Shown here piece after piece: positions 16,883 to 25,529 of a stretch of 64,000 nt of DNA. Each line of letters opens with the position of its first letter. Position 1 is the first letter of the stretch. The notes beneath the pieces were generated by a model. The model did not search any database. It was given only the letters and a program-made list of their open reading frames with translations, and was not told the origin of the DNA. A program made the translations under genes and the position numbers. Source of the stretch: Turicibacter sp. TJ11 (GTDB lineage: Bacteria > Bacillota_I > Bacilli_A > MOL361 > Turicibacteraceae); contig NZ_CP069349.1 of the NCBI RefSeq assembly GCF_021497505.1, forward strand, positions 707,861 to 771,860, read 5' to 3'.

Positions 16883-16884
16883 AT

Positions 16885-17718
16885 GTGATTAAAAACAACA
16901 CTCACAAATATTCTGTTTCAGCGATGTGCAAAGTCCTTCAGGTGTCTCGTAGTACCTATTATTATGAATCTAAAGCGAACAAAGATGAGTCTCAACTAGT
17001 GGCGGATATCGTTGAGATTTTTCGTCGAAGCCGAAATAACTACGGAACGCGAAAAATTAAACACGAATTAAACAAAATGGGACAACAAGTTTCTCGTCGT
17101 CGCATCGGTCGTATCATGAAACAAGTTGGTCTAGTATCAAACTATACGGTCGCTCAATTTAAGCCGCATTCAGCAAAATGTAACGAAGCTAGGATCGAAA
17201 ACATCGTGGATCGTCACTTTGATAAGCAGCCTTATTTAAACGTGGTTGTCAGTGATTTAACATACGTCAGAGTCGGTCATCGCTGGCACTATCTTTGTGT
17301 ACTTATTGACCTATTTAATCGTGAAATTATCGGTTATAGTTCGGGTCCTAATAAGGATGCAGAATTAGTTAAGAAGGCTTTTTGTACAGTCAAAACTAAC
17401 CTAAGTCAAATCAAGATCTTCCACACAGATCGGGGAAATGAATTTAAGAATCAAATCATTGATGAGATTTTAGATACGTTTAACATTGAGCGATCACTCA
17501 GTATGAAGGGTTGTCCTTATGATAACGCTGTCGCAGAAGCGACTTATAAAGTCATTAAAACCGAATTTGTAAACAATCAAAGGTTTGAAACACAAGAACA
17601 ATTAGGCTATAAATTTGCCGATTACGTTAACTGGTATAATAACCATCGGATTCACTCTTCACTGGGATACTTATCCCCAGTTGAATATCGTCAAAATACC
17701 CTTAAAAAAGTTGTTTAG
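16885..17718 (+). CDS. IS3 OrfB transposase (DDE)
   Basis: A 277-residue integrase-type catalytic protein in the -1 phase relative to OrfA. It shows HTH_21 (CKVLQVSRSTYYYE) and an rve core with DLTYVRVGHRWHYL (first D), FHTDRGNEF (second D) and the NAVAEATYKVIKTEF region (E), ending HSSLGYLSPVEY. It appears intact. Copy 2 downstream shares most of this sequence. Confidence 0.92.
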   Translation: MIKNNTHKYSVSAMCKVLQVSRSTYYYESKANKDESQLVADIVEIFRRSRNNYGTRKIKHELNKMGQQVSRRRIGRIMKQVGLVSNYTVAQFKPHSAKCNEARIENIVDRHFDKQPYLNVVVSDLTYVRVGHRWHYLCVLIDLFNREIIGYSSGPNKDAELVKKAFCTVKTNLSQIKIFHTDRGNEFKNQIIDEILDTFNIERSLSMKGCPYDNAVAEATYKVIKTEFVNNQRFETQEQLGYKFADYVNWYNNHRIHSSLGYLSPVEYRQNTLKKVV

Positions 17719-17736
17719 TTTAGTGTTGACAATCCA

Positions 17737-18885
17737 TTTATTTAAATGGGAAACGTAAATGTGATATTGTTCGCGAATACGATCTTTCACCCTCTGTACT
17801 CGACAAATGGATTAAACAATCGACTTCTACTGGTTCTTTTAAAGAGAAAGATAACCGAACAGACGAAGAAAATGAATTGATTCAACTTCGTAAGAAGATT
17901 AAACAACTTGAAATGGAAAATGATATTTTATACCCGCAAGGGGTACGCCGAAGCAAGCAGCGCTGATCTTAGGACGAAGATAACTGTGATTAAAAACAAT
18001 ACTCACAAATATTCAGTTTCAGCGATGTGCGAAGTCCTTAACGTGTCTCGTAGTACCTATTATTATGAATCTAAAGCGAAGAAAGATGAGTCTCAACTAG
18101 TGGCTGATATCGTTGAGATTTTTCGTCGAAGCCGAAATAACTATAGGGTCCCCGTCCTTTCCGAAGGAAAGGTATCCTCCTTTGATGGGCAGTAGACGCG
18201 AAAAATTAAACACGAATTAAACAAAATGGGGCAACAAGTCTCACGTCGTCGCATTGGTCGTATTATGAAACAAGAAGGCCTGGTATCAAACTATACAGTC
18301 GCTCAATTTAAGCCACATCCAGCAAAATTTAACCAAGATAAGGTTGAAAATATCGTGAATCGTCACTTTGATAAGCAGCCTTATTTAAACGTGGTTGTCA
18401 GTGATTTAACATACGTCAGAGTCGGTCATCGCTGGCACTATCTTTGTGTACTTATTGACCTATTTAATCGTGAAATTATCGGTTATAGTTCCGGTCCCAA
18501 TAAGGATGCAGAGTTAGTTAAGAAGGCTTTTTGTACAGTCAAAACTAACCTAAGTCAAATCAAGATCTTCCACACAGATCGGGGAAATGAATTTAAGAAT
18601 CAAATCATTGATGAGATTTTAGATACGTTTAACATTGAGCGATCACTCAGTATGAAGGGTTGTCCTTATGATAACGCTGTCGCAGAAGCGACTTATAAAG
18701 TCATTAAAACCGAATTTGTAAACAATCAAAGGTTTGAAACACAAGAACAATTAGGCTATAAATTTGCCGATTACGTTAACTGGTATAATAACCATCGGAT
18801 TCACTCTTCACTGGGATACTTATCCCCAGTTGAATATCGTCAAAATACCCTTAAAAAAGTTGTTTAGTTTAGTGTTGACAATCCA
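17737..18885 (+). pseudogene. IS3 copy 2: 5'-truncated and carrying two short insertions
   Basis: The copy starts inside orfA (TTTATTTAAATGGGAAACG) right after the end of copy 1 and lacks the left end. Inside the former orfA is a 20-bp insert at 17931-17950 (a TACCC-GCAA-GGGGTA hairpin plus CGCCG). In orfB, about 52 bp at 18145-18195 (a CCTTTCC-GAA-GGAAAGG hairpin) replace four bases and bring a stop. The catalytic half remains open from 18226 to 18867 (213 residues). The right end GTTGACAATCCA is intact at 18885. Neither gene is functional. Confidence 0.88.
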
Positions 18886-19492
18886 ATTTTAAGTAAATGT
18901 TGATAATAAAAATAATAAAGCGGACAGATATACTGTCCACTTTATTTAAGTACCCTAATAAGTTATTTAATCTTTTTAAATTTGTAAAAGAGTTTACCTA
19001 CTACGTATCCGACAATTCCAGACATCAAATATATCTTACTGTAATGATACATTGTAGAAAATAAATGACGTGTGTCGTGAGTATGTAAAACAATAATAAA
19101 TAGCATTGTTGCTAAAATAGAAACCCCTAATGATACGAATATATTGATACGATTTAAAGCACTTACGATGGCTTGTATCAGAATCAACAAAGGAAATAAC
19201 ACTACCAATGAAATAACCATAATCCCTTTAACAAAATCTAATGCTCCAGTGGCATTGAGAGAAGTGGAAGAAAGAATTGTTAAGAATATTATGATCATTG
19301 TATAAATGGCAGGAAATAAAGTTATAACAATCGTTTTCTTTTTCATAAATCCCTCCTATTGAGTCATAATTTAATTCCATTATACAATTTATACCAAAAA
19401 ATAACAATTAAATTATAGAGGATATTTTGATAATTAGTTATGCAAATTTTGTGTTAAATATCAACACTTTTTTTAAAACAGTGCCTTTATTA
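18886..19492 (-). mobile_element. Cassette D remnant: ISL3-type end around a membrane-protein gene
   Basis: The right end at 19459-19484 (TATCAACACTTTTTTTAAAA then CAGTGCC) is clear. The left end survives only as TTTTAAGTAAATGTTGATAA (18888-18907), cut where the truncated IS3 copy ends. One leftward gene and a hairpin terminator (18913-18946) lie between. The left target duplication is therefore lost. Confidence 0.6.
18963..19346 (-). CDS. Small polytopic membrane protein, unknown
   Basis: 127 residues with four predicted membrane spans (about 5-25, 40-62, 72-90 and 103-120) and a lysine-rich C-terminus ending KLFYKFKKIK. I see no family signature. The ATG follows GGAGGGATTT on the minus strand. 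It is the only gene in the cassette D remnant and has its own terminator. Confidence 0.65.
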   Translation of the reverse strand: MKKKTIVITLFPAIYTMIIIFLTILSSTSLNATGALDFVKGIMVISLVVLFPLLILIQAIVSALNRINIFVSLGVSILATMLFIIVLHTHDTRHLFSTMYHYSKIYLMSGIVGYVVGKLFYKFKKIK

Positions 19493-19497
19493 ATCAG

Positions 19498-19640
19498 GAG
19501 ATCCCGCTACCATGAAGAACTTAAACTTCATAATCCACCATCAATAACAGTAAATGGATAGGCGAATCATGTCAGAAAAGAGTGACATCATTCGCCTGAT
19601 GGATTAATAAATACTCAATCCTTGTCTATCACCATGACTG
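19498..19640 (+). repeat. U element, copy 4, 3'-degenerate
   Basis: ATCCCGCTACCATGAAGAAC then TTAAACTTCAT is followed by the well conserved GGCGAATCATGTCA hairpin region. The second and third hairpins are replaced by unrelated sequence (CTCAATCC onward). It lies 6 bp after the expected target duplication of cassette D. Confidence 0.7.
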
Positions 19641-19740
19641 AAGGTGGGATGTATTCATCTAGAACTACGGACTTTGGAGATGTTTTTAATTAGTTATTTG
19701 ATCAAATAGATCATTAATTAGACATTTTTTGTGAAATAGA

Positions 19741-19772
19741 AAAGGAAATAGGCGTACCTATTTCCTTTTTAT
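19741..19772 (-). terminator. Terminator of the YjcZ-like gene
   Basis: AAAGGAAATAGG-CGTA-CCTATTTCCTTT, with A and T runs on the two sides. It is placed to end the leftward tiny gene at 19809. Confidence 0.8.
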
Positions 19773-19808
19773 TAAAGACGTTTATTTAAAAACGTTTCGA
19801 AATCTTTA

Positions 19809-19895
19809 TTATCGTCCGCAGACACAACCAATAATAACTAAAAGAATAAATAATACTAAAATAAAAGCAAAATTATTATTTGAACAACCAAACAT
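19809..19895 (-). CDS. YjcZ-like tiny membrane protein
   Basis: A 28-residue ORF: a short polar head (MFGCSNNN), then one hydrophobic helix FAFILVLFILLVIIG and a CVCGR tail. The FAxIxVLFILLxIIG pattern is that of the YjcZ family, tiny membrane proteins common in spore formers and, in Bacillus, linked to sporulation. GATGAGGTGGTAAAT on the minus strand provides a ribosome binding site, and a terminator follows. The extra cysteines are unusual. Confidence 0.75.
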   Translation of the reverse strand: MFGCSNNNFAFILVLFILLVIIGCVCGR

Positions 19896-20196
19896 ATTTA
19901 CCACCTCATCTAACATCTAGCATCTTGTGCTCAATATATTATATGTTTTAATTTGTAATTGGTGAATTTATAGAATGCTTTGAAAAATGAATTAAATAGA
20001 ACTTTCAATAGGTGCGAGCTATGCTATCATTTATAAATTAGTGACGAGTAAGAACTTTATGATAGAGAATGATATTAATTGTATGACTGAAGGGGATTAT
20101 CTAGAAGGCATCTCATATTCTTGATTTAACAGGGGTAAAAATTGATTAAACTCATCTTTTTGCAAACAGGATATAAAACATCAATTTCAATAATCA
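19896..20196. other. Gene-free stretch
   Basis: I see no gene, strong hairpin or insertion-sequence end in this AT-rich segment. It probably contains the promoter of the leftward YjcZ-like gene. Confidence 0.5.
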
Positions 20197-20396
20197 ATGA
20201 TCTCGCGCTACCAGGCATGACTAAACTTCAATACTCAAAATTAACAACAGAAAACGGATAGGTAAATCAGATTTATCACATCATTCGCCATTTCTTATTG
20301 GATTTTTAATACGCAAACTAACATGAACCGTCCATCCTCAAAGTGCCCGACATACTATTGTCTGTTCAAAGTGGAGGCCAGTGGGTTCGTTGTTAT
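20197..20396 (+). repeat. U element, copy 5, divergent
   Basis: CTCGCGCTACC and TAAACTTCAATACTC match the first segment. GGATAGGTAAATCAG and CACATCATTCGCC are a degenerate second segment. The third hairpin is re-paired as CTAACATGAACC / GGTTCGTTGTTA. The overall order of segments is kept despite low identity. Confidence 0.6.
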
Positions 20397-20526
20397 TTTG
20401 CTAATGGAAAAATTTAAATGTTGACTTTAGTCTAACTAATTATATCACTCTATTTTGGATCTTTTATCCAATCATAAAAAGAATTATGCTATAATTTTCT
20501 TATTATTTAGTAAAGGAGAGAATAAA

Positions 20527-21141
20527 ATGTTAAAAAAGTTTGCAGCTGATGCTTTAGGAATTAGTGATATTGGGAAAATTATTAGTCCAGAGGATTACGA
20601 TAAAGTAATCGCAGATGACTATATTATGCATGAAGACGAAGAGAAAATTTTCTTTCTCATTAAATCTAAAACGGATGAATATTGTTTTACGAACTTAGCA
20701 TTCATTCATGTCGATGGGACATCCGCTGTGAGCAGTAAACGTCTGATTAAGCGATATGATTACTATAAACACAAAATCAGTGATGTTACGATTGAAACAG
20801 CAGGTACAGTAGACCTTGATTGTGAATTAAAATTTAGAATGGATGAACAAGCTTTTTCAATCGATGTGACTCGTCATCAATTAGAACAGTTAAAAGATAT
20901 TTATAAGGCTCTCATTAAAATTTCTCATGTTATTGAAGAAAATCGTCTGTTACTAGAAAAGTCAGAAACTTCATTGAGCATTGCTGCAACTGCTTGTGGA
21001 TCACAACGCCAAGAAAGTGGGAATGTACTAGAATATTTTATTAAAGTGAATGAGTACTCATTTAACTGGATGAAACAATCACGTGACCTTTATATTCAAA
21101 AAGACTTCGGTAATATTTTTAAAAATTATATTAATAATTAA
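20527..21141 (+). CDS. YvbH-like bacterial PH-domain protein
   Basis: A soluble protein of 204 residues, starting at ATG 20527 after AAAGGAGAGAATAAA; the longer frame lacks a ribosome binding site. The N-terminal part is a bacterial PH domain: ALGISDIGKIISPEDYDKV, EKIFFLIKSKTDEYCFTNLA and HVDGTSAVSSKRLIKRYDYY. The C-terminal helical part resembles the YvbH oligomerisation region (LKALIKISHVIEENRLLLEK-like, about 125-165). It is widespread in Bacillota; the cellular role is unknown. It lies after a U element and outside any clear cassette. Confidence 0.82.
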   Translation: MLKKFAADALGISDIGKIISPEDYDKVIADDYIMHEDEEKIFFLIKSKTDEYCFTNLAFIHVDGTSAVSSKRLIKRYDYYKHKISDVTIETAGTVDLDCELKFRMDEQAFSIDVTRHQLEQLKDIYKALIKISHVIEENRLLLEKSETSLSIAATACGSQRQESGNVLEYFIKVNEYSFNWMKQSRDLYIQKDFGNIFKNYINN

Positions 21142-21247
21142 ATATATTAAGAATTCTATTCTAGAATCCATTATTAATGCAGGTACAGCTTTAGCAAACC
21201 AAGTTGACTAATGGTTATTTAAAATATATTAAAAATGGAAGGTTAGT

Positions 21248-21523
21248 ATGGACAAATCAATGATGAAGAGAAATATTATCTCGTTAGTGTGTTTTTGTAT
21301 TCTTTTTGTAGCAAGTAACATTCAAGTTTTATGGATGAATGAATTATTGTGGTTATGTGATGTTTATGGGATAGAGATAAAATATTTGAGTCCTTTTAAT
21401 TTCTCGATTTCTAATTATGAAAATTCTATATCTTTATTGAACTTAGGAGCAATAGCAGGGATTATAGGAATATTTTTTTCTATATTTCAGATTATTGAAA
21501 ATAAAAAAAGAGAGCAAGAATAA
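21248..21523 (+). CDS. Small two-span membrane protein, unknown
   Basis: 91 residues with two hydrophobic segments (about 8-28 and 60-82), an aromatic extracytoplasmic loop and a charged tail (IENKKREQE). I recognise no family. GGAAGGTTAGT precedes the ATG. Confidence 0.55.
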   Translation: MDKSMMKRNIISLVCFCILFVASNIQVLWMNELLWLCDVYGIEIKYLSPFNFSISNYENSISLLNLGAIAGIIGIFFSIFQIIENKKREQE

Positions 21524-21648
21524 AACAACAGTTTCAGTTTTGGGGTTGAAAAAACGAAACATTTTTCAATAGGTTATTTGTAATCCCTTAGTGTTTAAAC
21601 GGCTTCATGATAAACGAGTCGTTCAAACGCTTTAAATCATCAAAGGTA

Positions 21649-21692
21649 GTAAGACCCCCCACACGACACAAAGTGCGGTGTGGGGGGTCTTA
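21649..21692. repeat. Conserved bidirectional hairpin, copy 3
   Basis: The strongest copy: AAGACCCCCCACAC pairs with GTGTGGGGGGTCTT around GACACAAAGTGCG. It shares the inner core with copies 1 and 2 but has a different, compensating outer stem. Confidence 0.8.
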
Positions 21693-21719
21693 TCTTTTTG
21701 AGGAAGAGTATTTTGTATA

Positions 21720-21806
21720 TTAATTACAAAATGCGTGAACAAAGTAGTAAATCCACTCAGCAAAATTCCAAATGCCATAAAGAACCCAGGCCGTCCAAAA
21801 ATCCAT
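21720..21806 (-). CDS. Tiny aromatic-rich membrane peptide
   Basis: A 28-residue ORF: MDFWTAWVLYGIWNFAEWIY then YFVHAFCN. Eleven of 28 residues are aromatic (four Trp), forming one amphipathic or membrane-inserted helix. Minus-strand GAGGTGATTGCA gives a good ribosome binding site, and the hairpin at 21649-21692 would terminate it. It resembles small bacterial membrane peptides in general, with no named family I recognise. Confidence 0.6.
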   Translation of the reverse strand: MDFWTAWVLYGIWNFAEWIYYFVHAFCN

Positions 21807-21990
21807 TGCAATCACCTCATTATTATGATGCGAGATTTTTTTAAAAAAATCTAAGGTTGTCTGTACTTTGTCAATATTCTTACATGAATGCAAATATTTT
21901 GGTATCTATGATTTTTCAAGAAAACGTGTAAGTAGGGATAATATAAAGGATAGGAATAGAGGATTATGATTTTATTAAGGGGGACTATTA

Positions 21991-22185
21991 GTGTTTATAG
22001 AGGTACCGCTAAAGCAGGGATTTAAAGTGAGAAAAGGTGATCATTTTGAAGAATGTAAAACGATTATTCATGAAGAAGCTAACAATGGGTGTCGGTTAAA
22101 CCAAGTAGTCATTCCACCCACCGATCATTCAGGTGAATATTTTTCATATTGTTATCAGATCATCTTTGAAAAAAAGATAGGTTAG
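21991..22185 (+). CDS. DUF4177-like small protein
   Basis: 64 residues from a GTG start preceded by TTAAGGGGGACTATTA. It matches the DUF4177 pattern: a short beta strand, ECKTIIHEEANNGCRLNQVV, then a YQIIFEK ending. The usual KGW of the family is replaced by NGC. DUF4177 proteins are of unknown function and often encoded on mobile DNA. Confidence 0.7.
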   Translation: MFIEVPLKQGFKVRKGDHFEECKTIIHEEANNGCRLNQVVIPPTDHSGEYFSYCYQIIFEKKIG

Positions 22186-22325
22186 TCCAACGTCTTAATT
22201 GATATATTGATGTTAATTTGAATAAAAACTCCTTGACTCTACCCTGATAGGACACTTTATACTGATTACAGAGTTTTGTCTAACAACTGTCAGACATTAT
22301 AAAGTAAATGAAAAGGAGAGCTACA

Positions 22326-22835
22326 ATGAACGTTCATTTTGAAGTCGTTAAAGAAGCAGAATATGAGGTATTTAGAAAAGATGTGAAAGATATTTTTTCG
22401 ATTGCTGTGAAAGAAGAGTTCGGAGAACTTGAAGATGAGGTCATCACTGATGAAGAAATTAATGAGTCTTTAGATAAACCGAAGGCACAAGTTTATTATG
22501 TCTATGTCGATCAAAAGAAAGTAGGTGGCGTTGTTTTAGAAATAGATGATGACACTCACCATAATTCGGTTGAGTTGTTATATGTTTATCCGAACTGTCA
22601 CAGTCAAGGAATCGGTTATACGATTTGGAAAGGAATAGAAGAAAAATATCCAGAAACGAAAGTCTGGGAACTAGTCACACCTTATTTTGAAAAAAGAAAC
22701 ATTAATTTTTATGTGAATAAATGTGGATTTAAAATTGTCGAGTTTTTTAATAAATATCATCCAAATCCAAAGTTAAAAAAAGATGAAAATGGGTTTAAAG
22801 AGGACTTTTTTAGATTTCAAAAAATCATGAAATAA
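22326..22835 (+). CDS. GNAT-family N-acetyltransferase
   Basis: 169 residues from ATG 22326 (AAAAGGAGAGCTACA precedes it; the ATG at 22308 overlaps that site). The GNAT acetyl-CoA fold is indicated by VYVDQKKVGGVVLEID, then VELLYVYPNCHSQGIGYTIW (the Q-G-I-G-Y loop of motif A) and FYVNKCGFKIVEFF near the C-terminus. Acceptor substrate unknown. It marks the right edge of the repeat-rich island. Confidence 0.88.
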   Translation: MNVHFEVVKEAEYEVFRKDVKDIFSIAVKEEFGELEDEVITDEEINESLDKPKAQVYYVYVDQKKVGGVVLEIDDDTHHNSVELLYVYPNCHSQGIGYTIWKGIEEKYPETKVWELVTPYFEKRNINFYVNKCGFKIVEFFNKYHPNPKLKKDENGFKEDFFRFQKIMK

Positions 22836-22897
22836 TGCATCATTAACGAAGTACAGCAAGAACGAATTAATATACCTGTAACATTTCAATAATTACA

Positions 22898-22930
22898 AAA
22901 GGTAGAACGCATTAGCTTCTACCTTTTTAG
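22898..22930 (+). terminator. Terminator after the acetyltransferase gene
   Basis: AAAAGGTAGAA pairs with TTCTACCTTTTT around a short loop. Confidence 0.85.
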
Positions 22931-23114
22931 TTGCCAAAAAGTCGGATGATTCATGAGTTGCCCGAGGTTGTCTCAATATTGACACACGAATATGGACGCT
23001 TTATGAAACATATACATTAATAGATTTCTTCCTTTTATGAATGAAAGGTGAGGTTAATGTGAAATAAAAGGGGTTAAATTAAATAAACAGGTTAAAAAGT
23101 GTGGGGATGAAAAG

Positions 23115-24929
23115 ATGAGATTACAGGAATTAGGAATTAATAAGGGACAAGTGATGGCCATTTCAAAGGAAGAGGAATCTGATGAAGAAGTTCTACTGGT
23201 GAAAAATGAGACTGAAACGGTGTATGTTTTAAAACGTCACATTAAGATTAAAAATGCAATGAATGCGATTGGTCGGCATGTTGAATACATTTATGAACCT
23301 TTTAAAAATGATCGCCAATACGCTAGTGTGTCAAAAGTTCAAGAGCTGGCGTTAGCCGCTTTAAATGAACAATTTAAAAAAAATCCTAATCAAGACTATG
23401 TCGCTGAGGTCGTTCAAGTTCAAAAAAATCGTGCTAAAGTGAGAGTCAATCATTGCATCGCCACGTTAAATCTCTTTGATTTAAGTGACGATCCGATTAG
23501 AATGTGTGATTTAATAAAAAACAACGATCAACTTAACGTGCGAATTCAAATGATTAAAAATAATTATGTTCAAGTTGAACCCGTTAAGAAAAAAGTAGTC
23601 TTAAGACAGATGACGTTTGAAGATTTGAAAGAAGAGGATTTAGTTTATGGCGTTGTGAGTAAAATTGATTCCGATGAACGTGAGCGAGAGGGCCGATTTG
23701 AAAAAGTCAATCATGTCTTTGTTAGAATTGCTCATGAATTAGATATCTTAACGCCGCTTCCGCATTATTTTAACGTAGAAGTGGGGGATGAAGTCGTTGT
23801 TAAGATTAATCAACTTCATTCTGATGGACGAGCAAGAGGAAAAATTTTAATCCTGATTCAAAGAAAAACAGGAAAAGGACGTTATTCCATTGATTCTCTT
23901 TCTTCATTTTTAAAAAGAACCGATGATTTTACCGGTCAAATTAAACTTTTACGATATGACCAAAAAAGCGGTGAGAAAGTATATCTTCTCATCGGAAAGG
24001 ATCAACAAGTTCTTCTTCCTTGTTCGGATCTTAATGCGTGCGGTTATCAAGGATCTGAGCTAACCTGGATTGGAAAAACAGTGACTGTTAAAGTGACAGA
24101 AGTAGCTGGACGGTTGCTAGGTTCAAAAAAACAAAAAGATGATGAAAACCGCCAATCGTTTATTCATCACTGGCAACGCCATCCCGATATGATTAAATTA
24201 GCTTATTTAAAAGAAATCGGCACCCTTGGTTATATTTTAGAGGTGGATCAAGAAGAAGTCTTTCTTTTAAAATCAGATTACGTGGGTGAAGAAGGTGCCG
24301 GCCCACTTCAAGTGCACGATAAACTTCATGTTCAATTAAAATCAGTTCAAGGATCTATCATTCATGTAAAATCAGTGACGCATTTAAAAAGCCAACAGTT
24401 AGCCGCTTTAAACTTAAAAGAAGAACACTTGAATCACACGTCTGGCTATTTGCTTCCAACGTATGACGGTGTGATTACAAAATTAATGAAAAAAGGAGCC
24501 TATATTAAACTACAAGGCCTTGATGTCTTTTTACCAAATACGTTGTTTTCTTTAGGTTTAAGTCGAGTCAAGGATGTGTATCAAGAACAAGAAACACTCT
24601 CTGTTAAAATTCATGCGCATAAAGATAAAAAAATTATTGTTCATGCGAATCCAAGATTTATTGAGCATACAGGATTAACCCAAGACGAGCTTAAAGTAGG
24701 GATGTTCGTTTATGGCGTTGTTCGTCGCATCATTTCAAAGGTCAATATTCAAACCAATGAAGAAGAGTTCATGATCTTTACATCGATTGGATTTAAGTTA
24801 GAGGGAATTTCTTCTAATCCCAAATATTTTGAGGTTGAGGAGGGCGATTGCGTCATTTTTAAAGTTAATCAAATTCGTGAAGAAGGAAAAATCCGAGGAA
24901 GAATTGTTCGAGCGTTAAGTGAAGAGTAA
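23115..24929 (+). CDS. Large S1/OB-like multi-domain protein
   Basis: 604 residues, soluble, built of repeated OB/S1-like units. Two halves end with the same motif: PHYFNVEVGDEVVVKINQLH then GRARGKIL (about 215-255), and PKYFEVEEGDCVIFKVNQIR then GKIRGRIV (about 565-598). An S1-like segment YDGVITKLMKKGAYIKLQGL lies near 455. The same closing motif occurs in the smaller protein at 29558. An RNA- or nucleic-acid-binding role is likely by fold; the target is unknown. GGGGATGAAAAG precedes the ATG, and it is monocistronic. Confidence 0.72.
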   Translation: MRLQELGINKGQVMAISKEEESDEEVLLVKNETETVYVLKRHIKIKNAMNAIGRHVEYIYEPFKNDRQYASVSKVQELALAALNEQFKKNPNQDYVAEVVQVQKNRAKVRVNHCIATLNLFDLSDDPIRMCDLIKNNDQLNVRIQMIKNNYVQVEPVKKKVVLRQMTFEDLKEEDLVYGVVSKIDSDEREREGRFEKVNHVFVRIAHELDILTPLPHYFNVEVGDEVVVKINQLHSDGRARGKILILIQRKTGKGRYSIDSLSSFLKRTDDFTGQIKLLRYDQKSGEKVYLLIGKDQQVLLPCSDLNACGYQGSELTWIGKTVTVKVTEVAGRLLGSKKQKDDENRQSFIHHWQRHPDMIKLAYLKEIGTLGYILEVDQEEVFLLKSDYVGEEGAGPLQVHDKLHVQLKSVQGSIIHVKSVTHLKSQQLAALNLKEEHLNHTSGYLLPTYDGVITKLMKKGAYIKLQGLDVFLPNTLFSLGLSRVKDVYQEQETLSVKIHAHKDKKIIVHANPRFIEHTGLTQDELKVGMFVYGVVRRIISKVNIQTNEEEFMIFTSIGFKLEGISSNPKYFEVEEGDCVIFKVNQIREEGKIRGRIVRALSEE

Positions 24930-24999
24930 AACTTATCTAGCATCTAAAATTTCTCTTCTGATGAAGTGAAAAATCACGCATTTATTTTAAATCGAGGAC

Positions 25000-25030
25000 T
25001 TGTGTTAGAGTGAACTTCAAATGATATAAT
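25000..25030 (+). promoter_or_regulatory. MerR-type promoter with 19-bp spacer
   Basis: TTGTGT (25000-25005) and TATAAT (25025-25030) are 19 bp apart, the over-long spacing that MerR-family activators correct by untwisting DNA. The spacer contains the imperfect dyad TTAGAGTGAACTTCAA. The MerR gene itself follows, so autoregulation is likely. Confidence 0.65.
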
Positions 25031-25063
25031 AAAACCAAGATGACAGATAGGGGGAGAAATAGG

Positions 25064-25444
25064 ATGACCATTACCGAAGTGAGTGTGAAATGTAACATCT
25101 CAGCGGATACTTTACGATACTATGAAAAAATCGGGTTGTTGCCTCCCATCAAACGAAATAGTCGTGGAAATCGTGAGTATACAGAACTAGATTGTAAATG
25201 GATTAACTTCATTAAGTGCATGAAAAATACAGGCTTATCAATTGAGAACTTAATTCAATACGTGACCTTATATCAACAAGGAAGTGAGACAACTGATCAA
25301 AGAAAAGAGTTGTTGATCGAACAACGACAGTCGTTAGTCGGTAAAATTGAAGAATTACAAAATATGCTTGCTTACTTAAATCTTAAGATTAATAATTATG
25401 AAAACAATACGTTAACTTTTAAAGAAAAACTTAAAAGTCTTTAA
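25064..25444 (+). CDS. MerR-family transcriptional regulator
   Basis: 126 residues from ATG 25064 (TAGGGGGAGAAATAGG precedes it). The N-terminal winged helix is canonical: MTITEVSVKCNISADTLRYY, then EKIGLLPPIKRNSRGNREYT. A C-terminal coiled coil (about 85-115) mediates dimerisation. The three-cysteine metal pocket of MerR/ZntR is absent. It belongs rather to the small-molecule or aldehyde-responsive branch (AdhR/YraB-like). It is convergent with the lactate dehydrogenase gene; its targets are not evident. Confidence 0.88.
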   Translation: MTITEVSVKCNISADTLRYYEKIGLLPPIKRNSRGNREYTELDCKWINFIKCMKNTGLSIENLIQYVTLYQQGSETTDQRKELLIEQRQSLVGKIEELQNMLAYLNLKINNYENNTLTFKEKLKSL

Positions 25445-25451
25445 TGGCCAT

Positions 25452-25487
25452 GATAAAAAGATAAGTCGATTGACTTATCTTTTTTGT
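25452..25487. terminator. Terminator between convergent genes
   Basis: AAAAGATAAGTC-GATT-GACTTATCTTTT, usable in both directions, lies between the MerR gene and the leftward ldh-like gene. Confidence 0.88.
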
Positions 25488-25529
25488 TTTTCATTAAAAA
25501 CGTTGTCACTAGGTGTTTTAAAGATGAAT

